From the NCBI GenBank assembly GCA_007644065.1, contig VJWN01000024.1, forward strand, positions 447,902 through 511,901: 64,000 bases of DNA, in the 5' to 3' direction. This stretch comes from Margaritispora aquatica. Taxonomy: Eukaryota; Ascomycota; Leotiomycetes; Helotiales; Discinellaceae. A program made the translations under genes and the position numbers. The stretch's first letter is position 1; each line of letters begins with the position of its first letter. The notes under the pieces were generated by a model that had not been told where the DNA came from, did no database searches, and saw only the letters and a list, made by a program, of their open reading frames with translations. Shown piece by piece: positions 52,429-64,000 of the stretch.

Positions 52429-55400
52429 CTACTCAATAGCACTAACATTTCTCTCCAACCCCGCCAGCCGCTGATTTCTCGACGCGGCTTCATGCGCCTC
52501 CACGAACTTGAACCAGCCCTCTGGGTCCTGCTCCTTAAGCTGCTGCCGTAGTGCAGATGCGTCGTTACTCAGCTCTTCAAGTACGGCATCGGCACCCTGT
52601 GTCATGATTTTGTTCTTGATCTCCTCACCGCCTAGACCCTCCACCATGGCACGTAGCATCTGCAAGTGCGCAGGTGTCTCTTCACGACCAGTTGTTCCAT
52701 GCTCATGGTCCTCTCCCTCCGGCTTAAGAATATCACGTCGAAACTGTTGTCCGAAACGATGCATACGACCTTCCTCTTGCGCCAGAGCACGAGAGGCTAA
52801 TGAGACATCCGAGTTATGCCTCGAAAGCATGGGACGGAGGTTCTCCTCGTTATCAGAAAACTGATCGTCCACAAGGGTTGGTTCGGTATCGGATGTGTGA
52901 GCATCGCCATGTGTAGCAAGATCAAGGCTGCCCACTGGACTCACTTGTGGTAGGTCATGTACTGGCGGTGAACTTACTGTTGTTGGAAGGCGAGTCTCTG
53001 GGAACTCATCCTCGAATCGTTTGATCATACCCTCAAGTGTTTGGTCAAGGAATTGTAATCGGGCTACAAGAAGTCAGCACGTCTGTTGAAGAATATCTTG
53101 GCATAATACTCACTATAATTTGCCTTGTCAGCAGCCTTCGATTCCTTGAGTAAGGCAGGTTGAAGCCTAGCTCGGATTCGTCTTGCACTTCCCAGGAGGT
53201 TTTTGGACATGTCTTTGGCTTTGCCACCGTGAACAGGGGTCATCGGCGTCGCCGAACCACTACCAGCTTCTGGTATTTCGGTGAAGGGGCGATCTGACGA
53301 AGGTCTTCTCGAATCATTGCCTTTATTTCGGAGACAAATGCCCAAAGCCTTCACGACTCCCGTACCTCCAAGTACATAGTCATCATCTGGAGCAGGATCA
53401 TCATCATCTGCGCTATCTTGAAGGTCTTCTATATGTCCAACGAGATGCAACAACACGTCTGGTACAGCCACCTGCTTTTCGTAGCCATGTGGTTCGGATA
53501 TCGCGTTAGTCACAGCACTAATCTCAGCAACAGGGCCACGCTCCATATTCCATAAACAGTAAGCAACGACTTGCTTGGCAAGTGCCTTCACAATCTCACT
53601 CGATTCGGCAGACGGTACTTCAATGTCGATACAGATGATTGATTTGGACACCCGTACGGCAGCCATTAGTGAGGCGTAAAGAGCACATGCCTCTTCTTGA
53701 TTAGCTTCACCTTTCGCGTTTGCTAGTGCAGCGAGGAGCGGATTGTCCATCATGTTCACATGAGCCAAGTTCGGACTCTCGGGCAAGATTTCTGCTAGTG
53801 CAATGGCCTGGTCTGGGGTCATAGAAACATCTGTAAGGTGTATCCGTTTCAAGGTTGGCATCTTTGGTAGGTACCTAATATGCTGTCAGCTTAGGTCCAC
53901 TATAGATCGACAACGCAGAAGTCGAAAGGAGCAAGCTCATTGGACAAGAATGCGAAGTAGAAAATTGAAAGGTTCAAAGTAGGACTCCTTGCGACATTAC
54001 AAAACAGGGCTGAACTCGTAGGGCTGAGGTTGTGGAAGGGACGACCAGTTGAGGCGAATTGAGCCTCAATCTGCATTAGGCAATATTACACGGACAACAA
54101 AACTACGCAAAGCTGAAAGTAGGAGCAATACAAGATTAGACATACCTTCGAAGTAACGACAAAGCACTAGGCTTCGAATCAAATAAATCGTGATTCTGTG
54201 ACAAATCGATGAAGCGAAAGTTGTTCAGCTTAGCCAACGCAGGGAAAATTGACCATAGAGAATCAGGCGTGAGATGACAGTCAGCCAGACTGAGAGCGTA
54301 TAAGTGATTCTCCGTGCTCAAGGCGCCAGCAATAACACCAAGATGATCTTTCAGGTCATTTCCGCCAAGATCTAGGCCTTCGCATCTTCCCTCTTGGATA
54401 TAACGAGCGACATGCTGCATCCCTTCTGGGGTTATACCGTTACCTGCAATACCGAGCCTGCGTAAGCCTGACTTGATTACACCATCCACAAGATGACCTA
54501 GTTGATCTGTGGTCAGTCCACACTCAGCCATATTTAATAGCTCAAACTCTTTTCCTGCAAGCCGTTCCCCGATGGCTTTTGACAGAACACCTGAAACTTG
54601 TGAACAGGTCGTTTCGTTTGAACCTGTGGTCGTTGTCGAAGACGCAGTCGTCGTACGAGATAGCTGGCCTGAGCTGTGAACTGGCGGTGTTCCCGCAAGC
54701 GGTTGAGGAAATGGGACCTTGGAGACGTCCAATGATTTCAACGATCTACACATTGCAATGAATGTGCAGATATATGTCCAACCATCTTTCCCGATCTTGC
54801 TATTGTTCTTGATAACCAGTCTTTCCACAAATCCTCCTTGAGGAACTTCACCAGACTTTCCCTTTTTGAATCTGATTCTTTCCCACTCCGGACACTTTGC
54901 AGCCAACAAGCCTGCCAAGATTACTCTTAGACCCTCGTCAGTAAGTCCACAATTTTCCATGATCAATTCTTTTACAGGTACCACTGCTAGGTAGTCTCCC
55001 AGTGTTACTAGATCTGGAAGTTGCAGCCAGTATCCCGTAAGATCCAGCTTGCCAACAAGACCGGGAAGTGTAGGTTTAGCAGCTTGAACGGCGAGCTGCT
55101 CTGTTATTTTCTTCAGTATGGGTGTTTCTCGTAATTGACAACATCTCCTGTATATACGAACTGGGTCGGTTGTAGGTGAGGCTTGCGTTTTCGGGGTTGA
55201 TCCTCCCACAGGAGTCGATGCCAGGGAGCTGTCACTACCATTCCTGACCAATTCAACAGGTAATGTACCATTGGCCTCTGCCAATTTCCTCTTCTTCTCT
55301 TTCCTAGCCTTGCGCTCCTCCTCGCTTCGCTTCTTCTTCTCTTTCTTCTTACTACCATCTTTCTCTAGTGTATCATCTTTAGCTTCTATGAGAGATTCCA

Positions 55401-56262
55401 CAGATTGCTTTTCCGCCGTATCAGGAAATTTTTCGCCTGTGGCTTTTAATGCACCGTCCTTTTCCTTCTCGTCCCTCACAAGTTCTGGGGTTTTCAGAGC
55501 CTGTCCCTCTCCTTGTTCAACGATTTTCTTCTTATCCTCCCGCTTTTTCTTCTTCTCCTCGGTTGGCTCTTCATCGTGGTACCGAGGACCGCTTGCAATC
55601 TCTACATCAACGCAGAATGCTACCCTTCGCAACTTTGATTGATCTAGCTCGGAAATGTGACATCTTTCTCGATTTCGGTCCACGTTCAGGATTTTCCTCT
55701 CGCACAAGCCATGGTGCATTGCTTTATTGACTGGGGCCAATTGTCCACCTGAGCTGGATAATCTGCGAAGAGCGCTTTGCAAAAAACTGGGCTGGGCAGA
55801 CTTCACCGGTGCGGGGGTATATGGTGAGTCGCCAGCCCCAGGTTTCGCACCGTGGGGTAGAATTGCATTTTTGGGGTGACTCGGTCCCGTCGGAACAAAT
55901 GGGTCAGCAGAAGGTGTTGTCGCGACTGTTGGGGGTGCAGCAGGTGGAGGGTTACTTGGAATACTGGCAGCGGCTGGGGAGGAAGAGAATTTGGAAGAGA
56001 AACTAGATAGCCATGAATTGCGCCGAGAAGTGCTCGGAGATGGCGATCCTGTCTTTGGCACACTTCCGTTCGATGTCGTTGTTTTATCTGTTGAGGAGCT
56101 TCTTGAGAATACAGGTCTGCTGCTTGGTATGGACTTTGGAGCAGATGGTTGTTCAGCCTGGTGTGCAGTTCCATTGTGTGCTACTTTCGAGTCCTTCTCT
56201 GATGCGCTGTTACCACGTACGGGTTGCGGTCGTCCATTATGATCTGAGGAAAAGAGTCCCAT
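52429..56262 (-). CDS. Large leucine-rich repeat protein (Mhp1-like cell-wall biogenesis family)
   Basis: Three exons: 56262-54146, 53874-53114, 53063-52429 (271- and 50-bp introns); 1170 aa. The N-terminal 200 residues are Ser/Pro-rich and disordered, including the SRRNSWLSSFSSKF block. A conserved segment follows (GLCERKILNVDRNRERC, then KLRRVAFCVDVEIA). A highly charged Lys/Glu region (KKKEKKKRSEEERKARKE) comes next. Leucine-rich repeats occupy about 410-800 (KLDLTGYWLQLPDLV, LNMAECGLTTDQLGHLV, LDLGGNDLKDHLGVI, IHLTDVSMTPDQAIALAE). A C-terminal coiled-coil ends near ERNVSAIE. Relatives are annotated as Mhp1-type cell-wall or microtubule-associated proteins; the role is poorly known. An alternative first exon in the 56370-56440 region (ATG at about 56438, MSKHSNNAGNSK at about 56405) could splice to 56233, replacing the first ten residues. 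Confidence 0.85.
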
Positions 56263-57439
56263 GTCAGTATCTGGAAAGTGTAAAAGTTCAGAACTGGTTG
56301 CACCACATTGTAAATGTGGTGGCCGAACCACCCTCAGGACAGTACGGAACCAGCCATTTTGAGCCTACCTTTTGAATTGCCAGCATTGTTGGAATGCTTG
56401 CTCATCCAGCTAACGTCGACGCCATGAACGCTCTCCATACCTAGTAGATTGAGACTGCTTTGTGACCTGGAAGAACTGCAAAGGCCGCCAAATATAATTT
56501 ATTACGTTTGCGAGTCGGATTGAGTCTAATCTTTGGATCTGCCAATAGTAGTGATAGTGGGTGGCTATTCTCTTTGCTCACATAAGCCTCATTGACAACT
56601 CCGCTGAGCCATTTCCGGGTTGAGTGACAACTTGAAATTGTTCTTCGTAGACTCGGGCTTAAGGTCAATCGGAGCGTACCAGGTAGTCCGGGTGAAGAGA
56701 AGTGTCTAGTGTGAATTGTTAAGGTATCTATCTATACCGCTGGAATGGAAAGTGGGAAGTTCGGTCTTTCAGGTTCCTTCCGTCATTCACTGATCGGCAG
56801 GATAAGCTTGGGCCTTCTGGGGGGCAGTGGCAGTACTGAGCTGAGCTGGGCTGCAGGGCAAAGAAGCCAAGACCTCGGCCACCGATGAAAAGTGATGGAA
56901 ATACAGTAGAAAATATGGACTGGATTACAAAGCAAGTTACTGCAAAAGTAGGTAGAGATGAATTGTGATAGAAAACGGCGCAGCTATAGGCACAAACTGA
57001 CTTGGTACCAGCAGCGTCTAGATAGATGGTGTGACAATATCGCGCTATCGTTCCATGATTAATCTCTTGCCTCAGCGGCAATCAACTTCCAAGTGTGGGG
57101 TTTACCCCTCCTAGAAAAACGGTGGTGGCAGGTTGCTGGCTGAGGTGAGGTCCCTATCTTGTGCCAGGTTTTCAGGTGCTTCCAATTGTTCGCAGTCACA
57201 TGACCTACACATATCTCACGCTTCCTACCAGCTTCGCTCGGATAAGCTACAAGTCATCTGGAACACTGGTTCCAGTGATCAGGCAACGCAATTGTCAAAC
57301 AACACGAGGTAACACTTGGATGAACACGGATGGATGCTTTCAGGTAATTTCATTGCCAATTTTCCCAGTCCCAGATAAACTCCTCAGCCATGCTTGAAGA
57401 GCAATATCCGAAGTACACACAAGAAAGAGTAGCAACCAT
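56263..57439. other. Promoter of the LRR gene and 3' flank of RPL5
   Basis: About 1.2 kb. May hold an alternative first coding exon of the LRR gene at about 56370-56440, followed by a good donor (GTAGGC) and an acceptor near 56236. Nothing else recognised. Confidence 0.45.
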
Positions 57440-58590
57440 TTATTCCTTGAGCTCGGCGATCTTGGCCTTGACACGCTCGACCTTCTCCTCCTTGGTCAAC
57501 TTGCGGCCCTTGAACTTCAACGCCTCCTTCTTCCACTCATCCTTAGACTTGGTCTCACCAGCCTCGTCAACCTTCTTGAATGGATCCTCACGGATTTGCT
57601 TGTGTGCCTCCTGGTACAGCTCCTCCAATCCATCAGCCTCTATCTCATCATCGATATAGCCCTGGAATTGGGACTTGTATCGCTCCTCATCGTCATCGGC
57701 AAGAGTCTCCATGTACTCAGCAATGTGACCACCAAAGATGTACTTGCGGAGGGTATCAGCGTCGAGCTCCTTGGTCTCCATATCGAAACCTGGGAAACGG
57801 TTCTCGGAGTGGGGAATGAGAATGCCACCATCGGAAGCACCCTTCATGGCACCGAAGATACGGGCACCAGTAGAAGTGCGGTGAAGACCGACATCCAAGA
57901 AAGCCTTGAATGGGCGGCGTCCCTCCTCCTCAGAAGCCTCGGTGAGCTTGTACTCTCCATCAGCCTCCTCAACACCAGCAAAATCTCCATCCATGCCGAG
58001 CTTCTTGAGAACACGGCGGGCGATGAGAAGACCAGTGCAGTATGCCGCAGCCCAGTTGGTAAGACCGTGCTCAATTCCATATGCCTTCAGCTCGTGGGAG
58101 TATGCTGCGCAGAAAACCTTGTCGCCAGTGATCTCGGATGTGACGATTTGCATGACGATGTCGCGGTTGGTGAAACGGACGACAAGACGGTATTTGGGCG
58201 CATTGTACTTGTTCTTGGCTTGGGTGATGAGACGCTTGCGTGCATAGTAATCGGTCTTTCCAACACGACGGCGCTTGTACTTAGTCTGATAGCGACTGCA
58301 GAAAAGTTAGCATTTCGTCGCAGTGAACAGCTGGAAAGATGGGGAAACAAACCTGTAGTACGCCGAGTTCTTGACCAGCTTGGTGAATGGCTGTAACCCT
58401 GATTAGCCCATATCCTCGAATCCGCAGTTGACATTTCAGATGCAAGATCCGAACATTCTGCAGGGACTCTCAAGTTCTCTTTGGCATTTCTGCTCATTCA
58501 AGTAACTTTTGGGTAGCAGATTGTCTTCGCAGAATCTGCGCGGTGGCAGATAATGCAGACATGGTGTTGTTGATAAAGCAAACTTACCAT
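57440..58590 (-). CDS. rpl5: 60S ribosomal protein uL18 (Rpl5)
   Basis: Three coding exons: 58590-58588 (only the ATG), 58390-58353 and 58295-57440; 298 aa, the expected size. It binds 5S rRNA with uL5 and forms part of the central protuberance of the 60S subunit. The start exon is a single codon followed by GTAAGT, a pattern seen in several fungal ribosomal-protein genes; it is followed by a 197-bp intron. The protein begins MPFTKLVKNSAYYSRYQTKYKR, with typical blocks GLTNWAAAYCTGLLIARRVL, FKAFLDVGLHRTSTGARIFG and GGHIAEYMETL. The C-terminus is Lys/Glu-rich. Codon use is strongly biased to C-ending codons, as for a highly expressed gene. Confidence 0.97.
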
Positions 58591-59015
58591 CTTGACAGAT
58601 TGACCGCACTATTGCTGGATTAATTGATGTTGTCGGGTTGTCGTGGATTCAAGATCAGAACAGAAAAGTTTGATGTTGAATTTTGTGATTATTATGTGTG
58701 CTCCTCGCTAAGCCTTGGACCCACCTGCCACCAGCCTCATCTTGAGATCCACGAAGAAGGTGGGTGACTAGGGCCTTACATAATCACGCCAAGCTAGATT
58801 GGAGTAGAGGCGGTGACCAAACTAAGTTTAGCAGAATCACTTCGGCAGGGACTTCGAGCCTCGGCTTATAGTCAGCCAAAGCTGATTACTTGCACAGTGC
58901 GATTGAGTTTAGGTACATCAAAGACTTCCTCTTCTCTGTTGGCATCGATTAATTTTTGCCTATGTCTCAAGGGGACTATTCAATAGACTTTGTGCTGGAC
59001 TCAATAGACACTATA
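58591..59015. promoter_or_regulatory. Divergent promoter, RPL5 / HAD hydrolase
   Basis: 425 bp between start codons. No TATA box or named motif could be fixed with confidence. Confidence 0.4.
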
Positions 59016-60440
59016 ATGCCTGCCTCAAATCAACCGAAGGTCTTGTAAGTGGAATAATCCTCAATTTAATTCATTGCTGAGTTCAGCTAATGGATCATGA
59101 AGACTGTTTGATATTGGGGGTGTCTGTGTAAGAATCCACCTTCAGATTTTTAATCTTATAACTAGTATATACTTTACATCACACAGAGGACATCTGACGA
59201 AATTTTGGCTTGAGAGGTATCTATTGCCAAAGTTGGCGTTGCAAGTGTAATGATTTTCGAATGTGATCTTTCAATTGTATTATTTTTGTTGCTTGGGTTG
59301 AATGCCATACAGTGGAATTTCTTGGTCCATTAGTCGGTCTTGTATGAAGTTGGGCATCCTCATAGCTTGTTAGCATCTCACTGATTTTGAGTTATAACAT
59401 TCAGGTAGTGGTGTAGCTGAAAGCTTGTAATTGCCTCTGCCTACTTACTCCATTCCTCTCTTCATTTGTCCTATAATCAAAGACTGTTCTCTTCCTCATG
59501 GGATTTCATTCCTCTGTGTTTTTCTAAGGAAGTAATCCCATGGTCTAACTTGCTCTCAGGTCGTCTCGCCCTTCCAAGCAATCCTAGATTACGAGCTATC
59601 CCATGGCATCCCACCAGGTTGGGTAAACGTCTCGATCTCTGCCTCAAAACCCAACGGTTTCTGGCACCGGCTCGAAAGAGGAGAGCTGGAGCTGAGTGCA
59701 GCATGGTTCGACGGCTTCAACAAAGACCTGCAATCCCCTGAGTTATGGAAAAAGTGTAAGAAGCCTACCAACCTTTTCTCTCCTTGCCCAATAACCAACC
59801 CGAGCAAACAACCTCTAACAATTCACCTCAAGTCTACACAACCGCTGCTCAGAAAGATCCTTCGTTACCAAAGAGCATACTACCAATACCAAACATCAAC
59901 GGCGAAGTCCTCTTCTGGGAGATGATGCGGTCCTCCCGCGCCCCAGACCCGTGGATGTGGCCAGCCCTCCAAGCCCTGGCAGCAAGCAAGAAGTACATCC
60001 TCGCCGCGCTCTCGAACACCATTGCCTTTCCTCCTTGCTACGACGAAAAGTTTGCCGGGCTACCACTGCACGACGATGTCCGCTCCATTTTTGACGTCTT
60101 CGTCTCGAGCGCACATGTCGGGATGAGAAAGCCAAATGAGGATATCTATCTCTATGCCGTGAGCGAGGTGGACAAATATGCGAGACGAAATGCAAAGGAG
60201 AGGGGGAGGAGTGATTGGGAACAGGGTGTCAGAGCTGAGGAGATACTGTTTCTGGATGATATTGGGGAGAACTTGAAGATGGGGAAGCAAGTGGGCTTTC
60301 AGACCATTAAAGTGCATCTCGGGAAAGCGTTCGAGGCAGTGGATGCGCTTGAGGATGTGACAGGGCTCAAGTTGGCAGGAGGTTACCCAAGGATACCAAT
60401 TAAACCCGTGGTCAAGAAGGCTGGACAACCGAAATTGTAA
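59016..60440 (+). CDS. HAD-superfamily hydrolase (soluble epoxide hydrolase N-terminal-like)
   Basis: Four exons: 59016-59044, 59103-59127, 59560-59755, 59833-60440; 285 aa. The first two exons are 29 and 25 nt and together encode MPASNQPKVLLFDIGGVC, HAD motif I with nucleophile Asp13. The residue two after it is Gly instead of the usual second Asp, as in the sEH/ACAD10-type subfamily (FDxGGV). Motif II is LAALSNT, motif III the Lys of MRKPNEDIY, and motif IV LFLDDIGENL. Intron 2 spans 432 bp, far longer than others here, and separates motif I from the cap region. No targeting signal. It probably hydrolyses a small phosphate ester or halide; substrate unknown. Confidence 0.87.
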
Positions 60441-60715
60441 TTTCATTATTCATACGAAGTATAAGTATGAGAAGATGGCAACCGAGCGTACATCCCGGTT
60501 CAAGATTATGGTCTAGTTTCCATTGATACAGAAAGGCAAGGCTCAATTATAGCACAATGCATGTATTCACATCCCTCGAATCACACATTTTCCAGACAAA
60601 CACGCCCTAGCCTAAACGCCAATTGCCATGAGAATAAACGTGTGTACACCAGCCATCAAACCACTAAACCACCAGCATAAATTATCATTGGCATAAGGTC
60701 CATGCATACGCTGGC
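60441..60715. other. Intergenic, convergent 3' ends
   Basis: 275 bp between the stop codons of the HAD gene and the ADIP-like gene. Nothing recognised. Confidence 0.55.
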
Positions 60716-63009
60716 TCACCTCTCAGCCTTAGCTGGCGAGGCAACACCTCCAAGCATCAAACTCTCTAATTCCCATGGACTAAGCGTGCTCCTCCTACGG
60801 CTAGCTTTGTCCCTACCACCTGCCCTTCCGGGCGGTGCTCGTCTCTTTCTTCCCTTCATTTCACTCACGGACTCCCCCTCATCAGCTTTGTCCTCATCAC
60901 CATTAGCTTCCCAGTTCTTAGAATCCTTCGACATCTCCTGTGCGACGATGTCATCATCGTCTTTTGGCACCAATCTTATCTGAGGCGTTGGCATTAATCT
61001 CTTGTCGTCACCAGCAGAATTGCTTCCCGTACTCTTGTTCACCGCAGGTGCAGCTCTGCTGGCCCTCGCAGCCTTTATTTTAGCTCTCACTCTTGCCGCA
61101 TCTGCCTCTCGCTCACTGGCAGCAAGCTTTGCAGCTATACTCGCCATTGTCAGCGGACTTTGCTGTGGCAATGCATCGCGGGGCCTAGGAAGTCTGCTTT
61201 CGTTCCCACTTTTAAGTCTGGGTGTCGCTGCTGGCTTAGGTGTGGGACGTATGACTTTACGTGGTGATTCAGAGCGTAGTCTTGTTATTGACCTAGGAGT
61301 TGGGTTTGATGATCGTAGTGACGGGTTTGAAGTTTTGAGTAAAGAGTTCTCATCATCGCCCGCTGGTGGATTGGAGAGCTTGGTGACCGATTTCTGCTGA
61401 TTTCTCTGAGAGGTCGAGGGCTGTTCGGCACGTTGTGGAGTGTTCTTGGCTGATTTGACGGGTTTAGGAGGAGAAGGTTTGTCCATGTGGAGAAAATCAT
61501 ACGTGTTTTCCTCCATGATAGTAGAAAACCCCTCTCTTTCTATTTCTCTGCTTGGAGGACTGGGAGCTGCTGCTCGGTTGCCACTAATCTCTTTCAGAGG
61601 TGAGAGTTGTGGTGGCGGTCCAATTGAAAGTGACGATGTTGTATGGAGTGAGAAGCCTTCGTGCTCGACTTCTAGCTCCTGCTCATCAAACACATCTTCT
61701 GTAGGGTGTGCATGTTCTTCTAAAGGCTCATCTTCGAATAAGCTTGATTCGGAATCCTCCATCTCATCATCGAATTCTGGCTCCTCGTCTGCTAATTCAT
61801 CCTCTTCCATGGCATCAATATCAGCCTGAGTATCGCCCTCTCCTTCCCCTTCTTCCATCAGAACTGAAAGTTGAACATTTTCCTCCTCTTGAGCCTTGGT
61901 CTTCAGAGGGCTCAACATTAGTCCCATCTTCAGCTCTTCAAGATTGACCGTCTGACCACTTCTAGCCATCCTTTTTCTCCAACCTTCCATCATTTGTACG
62001 GCTTCTCGCCATCTGGTTTCCATTCTCTCCCATCCTTCTCTTAGTCTGATGATTTCTTCTTCCCTAACCTCCACTTCCTCAAGTGGCACAAAGGATGGAT
62101 TTGTGAGCAAAGTCTGAACATGCTCAATCACTGCATCCATGTCTGATGCAATATTTTCATATCCAATCTCAACAGGTATAACCACTTCGTTTCCTTGTCC
62201 AGGTTCCTTCTCCCATCCACTTGAGGTCTTTAAAGTTACAATCGTGCGTCGAAACAAAGCAGCAAGATTCTCATTTTCCTCACTTAAACCTCTAGCAAGC
62301 TCAGTAAGGAATTCGTTCGTCTCAGATCGTAAGTCGTAGCCATCGTCCTCAGTACTAAGCCCAACGCTCGCGCCACCCAGGTCGCTTCCCACACCACACA
62401 CAACCGTGATCTCCCTGACACCCACTGTCTTCCCTCCTCCCCTGACCCTCCCATCGCCAACATGCTTCTTTAGGCCCTCGATCACGCGTTCACGCTTACG
62501 CACCTCTACTGCGCATTGATTTCGCGTTTGCTGTACCAACACCTTCATTCGAGCTATGTCATCCTTCAATCCTCGCTGTACCTGGTCTGCGGTTTTCAAT
62601 TGAAGCTTCAGAGCGCGTTCTGTTGCATCTGCGATGCCGAGCTTGCGCTGCACGTCAACGTGTTTAGACTGAAGGCGCTCGAGCTCAGTGGTTTGGCGCA
62701 AGGAGTCCGCTCTTAACGTTCGTAAAGTCGTAGTAAGCGTTTCTCTTTGGGTCGCATCACGCTGAGTAGAAAAAGTCAGTACAACCTGGTTTTTTAGAGC
62801 CAAAGAGGCTCCGCTGTGATAATACATACATCTCGTCGGAGAATCAAATCATTTACTACACTCATGATTCGGCTCATTGTACCTCCCAGACCACCCTCCT
62901 CGTTATCAGGCTTTGCGAAATCAATCGCTTGCCCATTTCGCAACAAGCCTCGAGAAAGCAGTTGGTTGTTGATGTACAGCGACGCGGTGCGCAAATTATC
63001 GGCCTCCAT
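60716..63009 (-). CDS. ADIP-domain coiled-coil protein (NIMA-interactive TinA-like)
   Basis: Two exons: 63009-62830 and 62761-60716 with a 68-bp intron; 741 aa. The N-terminal 200 residues match the afadin/alpha-actinin-binding (ADIP) domain: NLRTASLYINNQLLSRGLLR, then MSRIMSVVNDLILRRDRDA formed across the intron, then a long coiled coil (TTELERLQSKHVDVQRKL). A second charged coiled-coil region lies around 250-300. Next is an acidic stretch rich in Glu/Asp (about 320-380), and then a Ser/Pro/Lys-rich basic C-terminus ending near RRSTLSPWELESLMLGG. In Aspergillus the family includes a NIMA-interacting protein at the spindle pole body; that role here is by family analogy only. Many SP/TP sites suggest cell-cycle phosphorylation. 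Confidence 0.85.
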
Positions 63010-63881
63010 CTTGGTACACTGGCAAGGTAGCTCGATGTCGAATATTGATTGATCTCCACGTCGTCATGTGTTGATTTGATATATCTAATTATTCATAAGC
63101 CAGGAGAGAGTGCTTTTGGCGTTGATCAGCTTTTGATTTAGAATTACTGGATTGTGTTGCTATATTGCTGCAATTGAGTGGTTGCTGGTGGTTGCTGTGT
63201 GTATAGGTAAACATTGCCAGCACAGGACAAAACAGACGTGATCCCAGCTTCCAGGTCCGACCTTTCTTGATGGTCCGAGACCTCCCACTGGACGTGATTC
63301 ATCGCCAGCCACGTGACTGCTCCTTCTCCTCCCTTCGGACATTACCTCACACAGGATCAGGCTTGTGAGGGAAAGACATCAACAGCCCAAAAAGTGGGAA
63401 ACACACATTGAAATGAAAAAAATTCGAACTCTCCTTAGCATTAGCCAAGTTACGATTATATTCTCAGCATCTTCTGTTATCAGACTTTTCAAACCCAATC
63501 ATCTATCTTCGAAAGTTATTCCTCCTTCCAAGCCGCACTCGCCAATTGATGCATTTGCAGACCTTCAAGGTATCCCAGCAAACAGACCAGAACATTAATA
63601 TACATTCATGAATAACCCCCAGCGCCACGAGTAAGTGGCCTTTAACCCCCATCTTCCATTTCTTCGTCTTTATGCATTGCTTCTCCCATTCAAAGCCTCG
63701 CTCAAAACGCCAATAAAATGTCTACCACATAAACTTGCCCTGCTAAAGAAACAAGACATCCGCCGGGCTGAAAGAAAATGAAGAGTCCAGTGACGAAGGA
63801 CCATGAAATGAACGCCGCAAACAATGCATGCTCATAAGAATTAGTAACCCGCCTCTATTGTGCTTTATGTACCCAACCTCA
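63010..63881. other. Spacer after the ADIP-like gene
   Basis: About 870 bp with CACGTG at 63310-63315. A 77-codon plus frame at 63365-63598 has no recognised domain. This also includes the 3' flank of the partial gene at the right edge. Confidence 0.45.
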
Positions 63882-64000
63882 TTATACACGTCGATTCATA
63901 GCAGCCGATATAGCAGCTGATGCTCCAGCCGAAGCCATTTCCTGCTTTGCGCTCACACTTCTTGTAACTCTGGGTAGGCCACTACTTCCGGGTGTAAGAA
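63882..64000 (-). CDS. 3' end of a further minus-strand gene (partial)
   Basis: The last 119 bp are open on the minus strand and end at a TAA at 63882-63884. They encode about 38 residues rich in Ser and Ala: TPGSSGLPRVTRSVSAKQ, then ASAGASAAISAAMNRRV. This low-complexity but evenly charged composition fits the disordered tail of a larger protein; the gene body lies outside the window. The other two minus frames have stops here. Identity unknown. Confidence 0.45.
   Translation of the reverse strand, partial: LTPGSSGLPRVTRSVSAKQEMASAGASAAISAAMNRRV

Noticed and set aside
57596..58396. 266-codon plus-strand frame
   Set aside because: Antisense shadow of the RPL5 gene, whose biased codon use leaves the complementary frame open.

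Overview
This is nuclear DNA of a filamentous ascomycete (Pezizomycotina), most likely Leotiomycetes/Helotiales; the class-level placement is inference from gene style, not a database match. The evidence is many short introns (most 43-90 bp, GT..AG with CTAAC-like branch points), Zn2Cys6 regulators, fungal-specific families (Tom6, Egh16-like, DUF7708-type STAND-like, BAR-SH3 Rvs167) and long spacers rich in microsatellites. There are no prokaryotic operons, CRISPR arrays, rRNA or convincing tRNA genes. All gene models were spliced by eye; each multi-exon model closes in frame.

Layout. 0-1.2 kb: AT-rich, repeat- and hairpin-bearing flank. 1.4-3.3 kb: TPR-CHAT protease-like gene whose repeat homology runs upstream of its first ATG. 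4-10 kb: two divergent Zn2Cys6 transcription factors sharing a 1-kb promoter with three CACGTG sites, followed by a convergent SDR oxidoreductase. 12-17 kb: housekeeping genes for mitochondria and endocytosis (Tom6, cysteine desulfurase Nfs1, Rvs167-like BAR-SH3). 17-21 kb: long spacer, then a gene with four consecutive Zn2Cys6 clusters and an acidic tail. 22-27.7 kb: divergent pair made of a STAND-like protein with a degenerate P-loop and a DUF7025-type AAA+ ATPase. 30-39 kb: mostly secreted or surface proteins (GPI-type Ser/Thr-rich protein, secreted agmatinase-like ureohydrolase, carboxylesterase B) with a DsbA/FrnE-like thioredoxin-fold protein. 39.6-43.8 kb: F-box-like gene and an Egh16-like secreted protein containing two 71 % identical introns. 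43.8-48.6 kb: largely gene-free. 48.6-63 kb: small membrane protein, large LRR (Mhp1-like) protein, ribosomal protein uL18/RPL5, HAD-family hydrolase and an ADIP/NIMA-interactive coiled-coil protein. The right edge cuts the 3' end of one more minus-strand gene.

How the genes relate: the housekeeping blocks appear functionally independent, as expected in a fungal chromosome. The parts that look accessory are the CHAT gene beside the AT-rich repeat flank, the tetra-zinc-cluster gene, the STAND/AAA+ divergent pair, and the secreted-protein stretch ending in the Egh16-like gene. The CHAT and STAND-like genes belong to families connected with fungal innate-immunity-like signalling, but they are 20 kb apart and no direct link is shown here.
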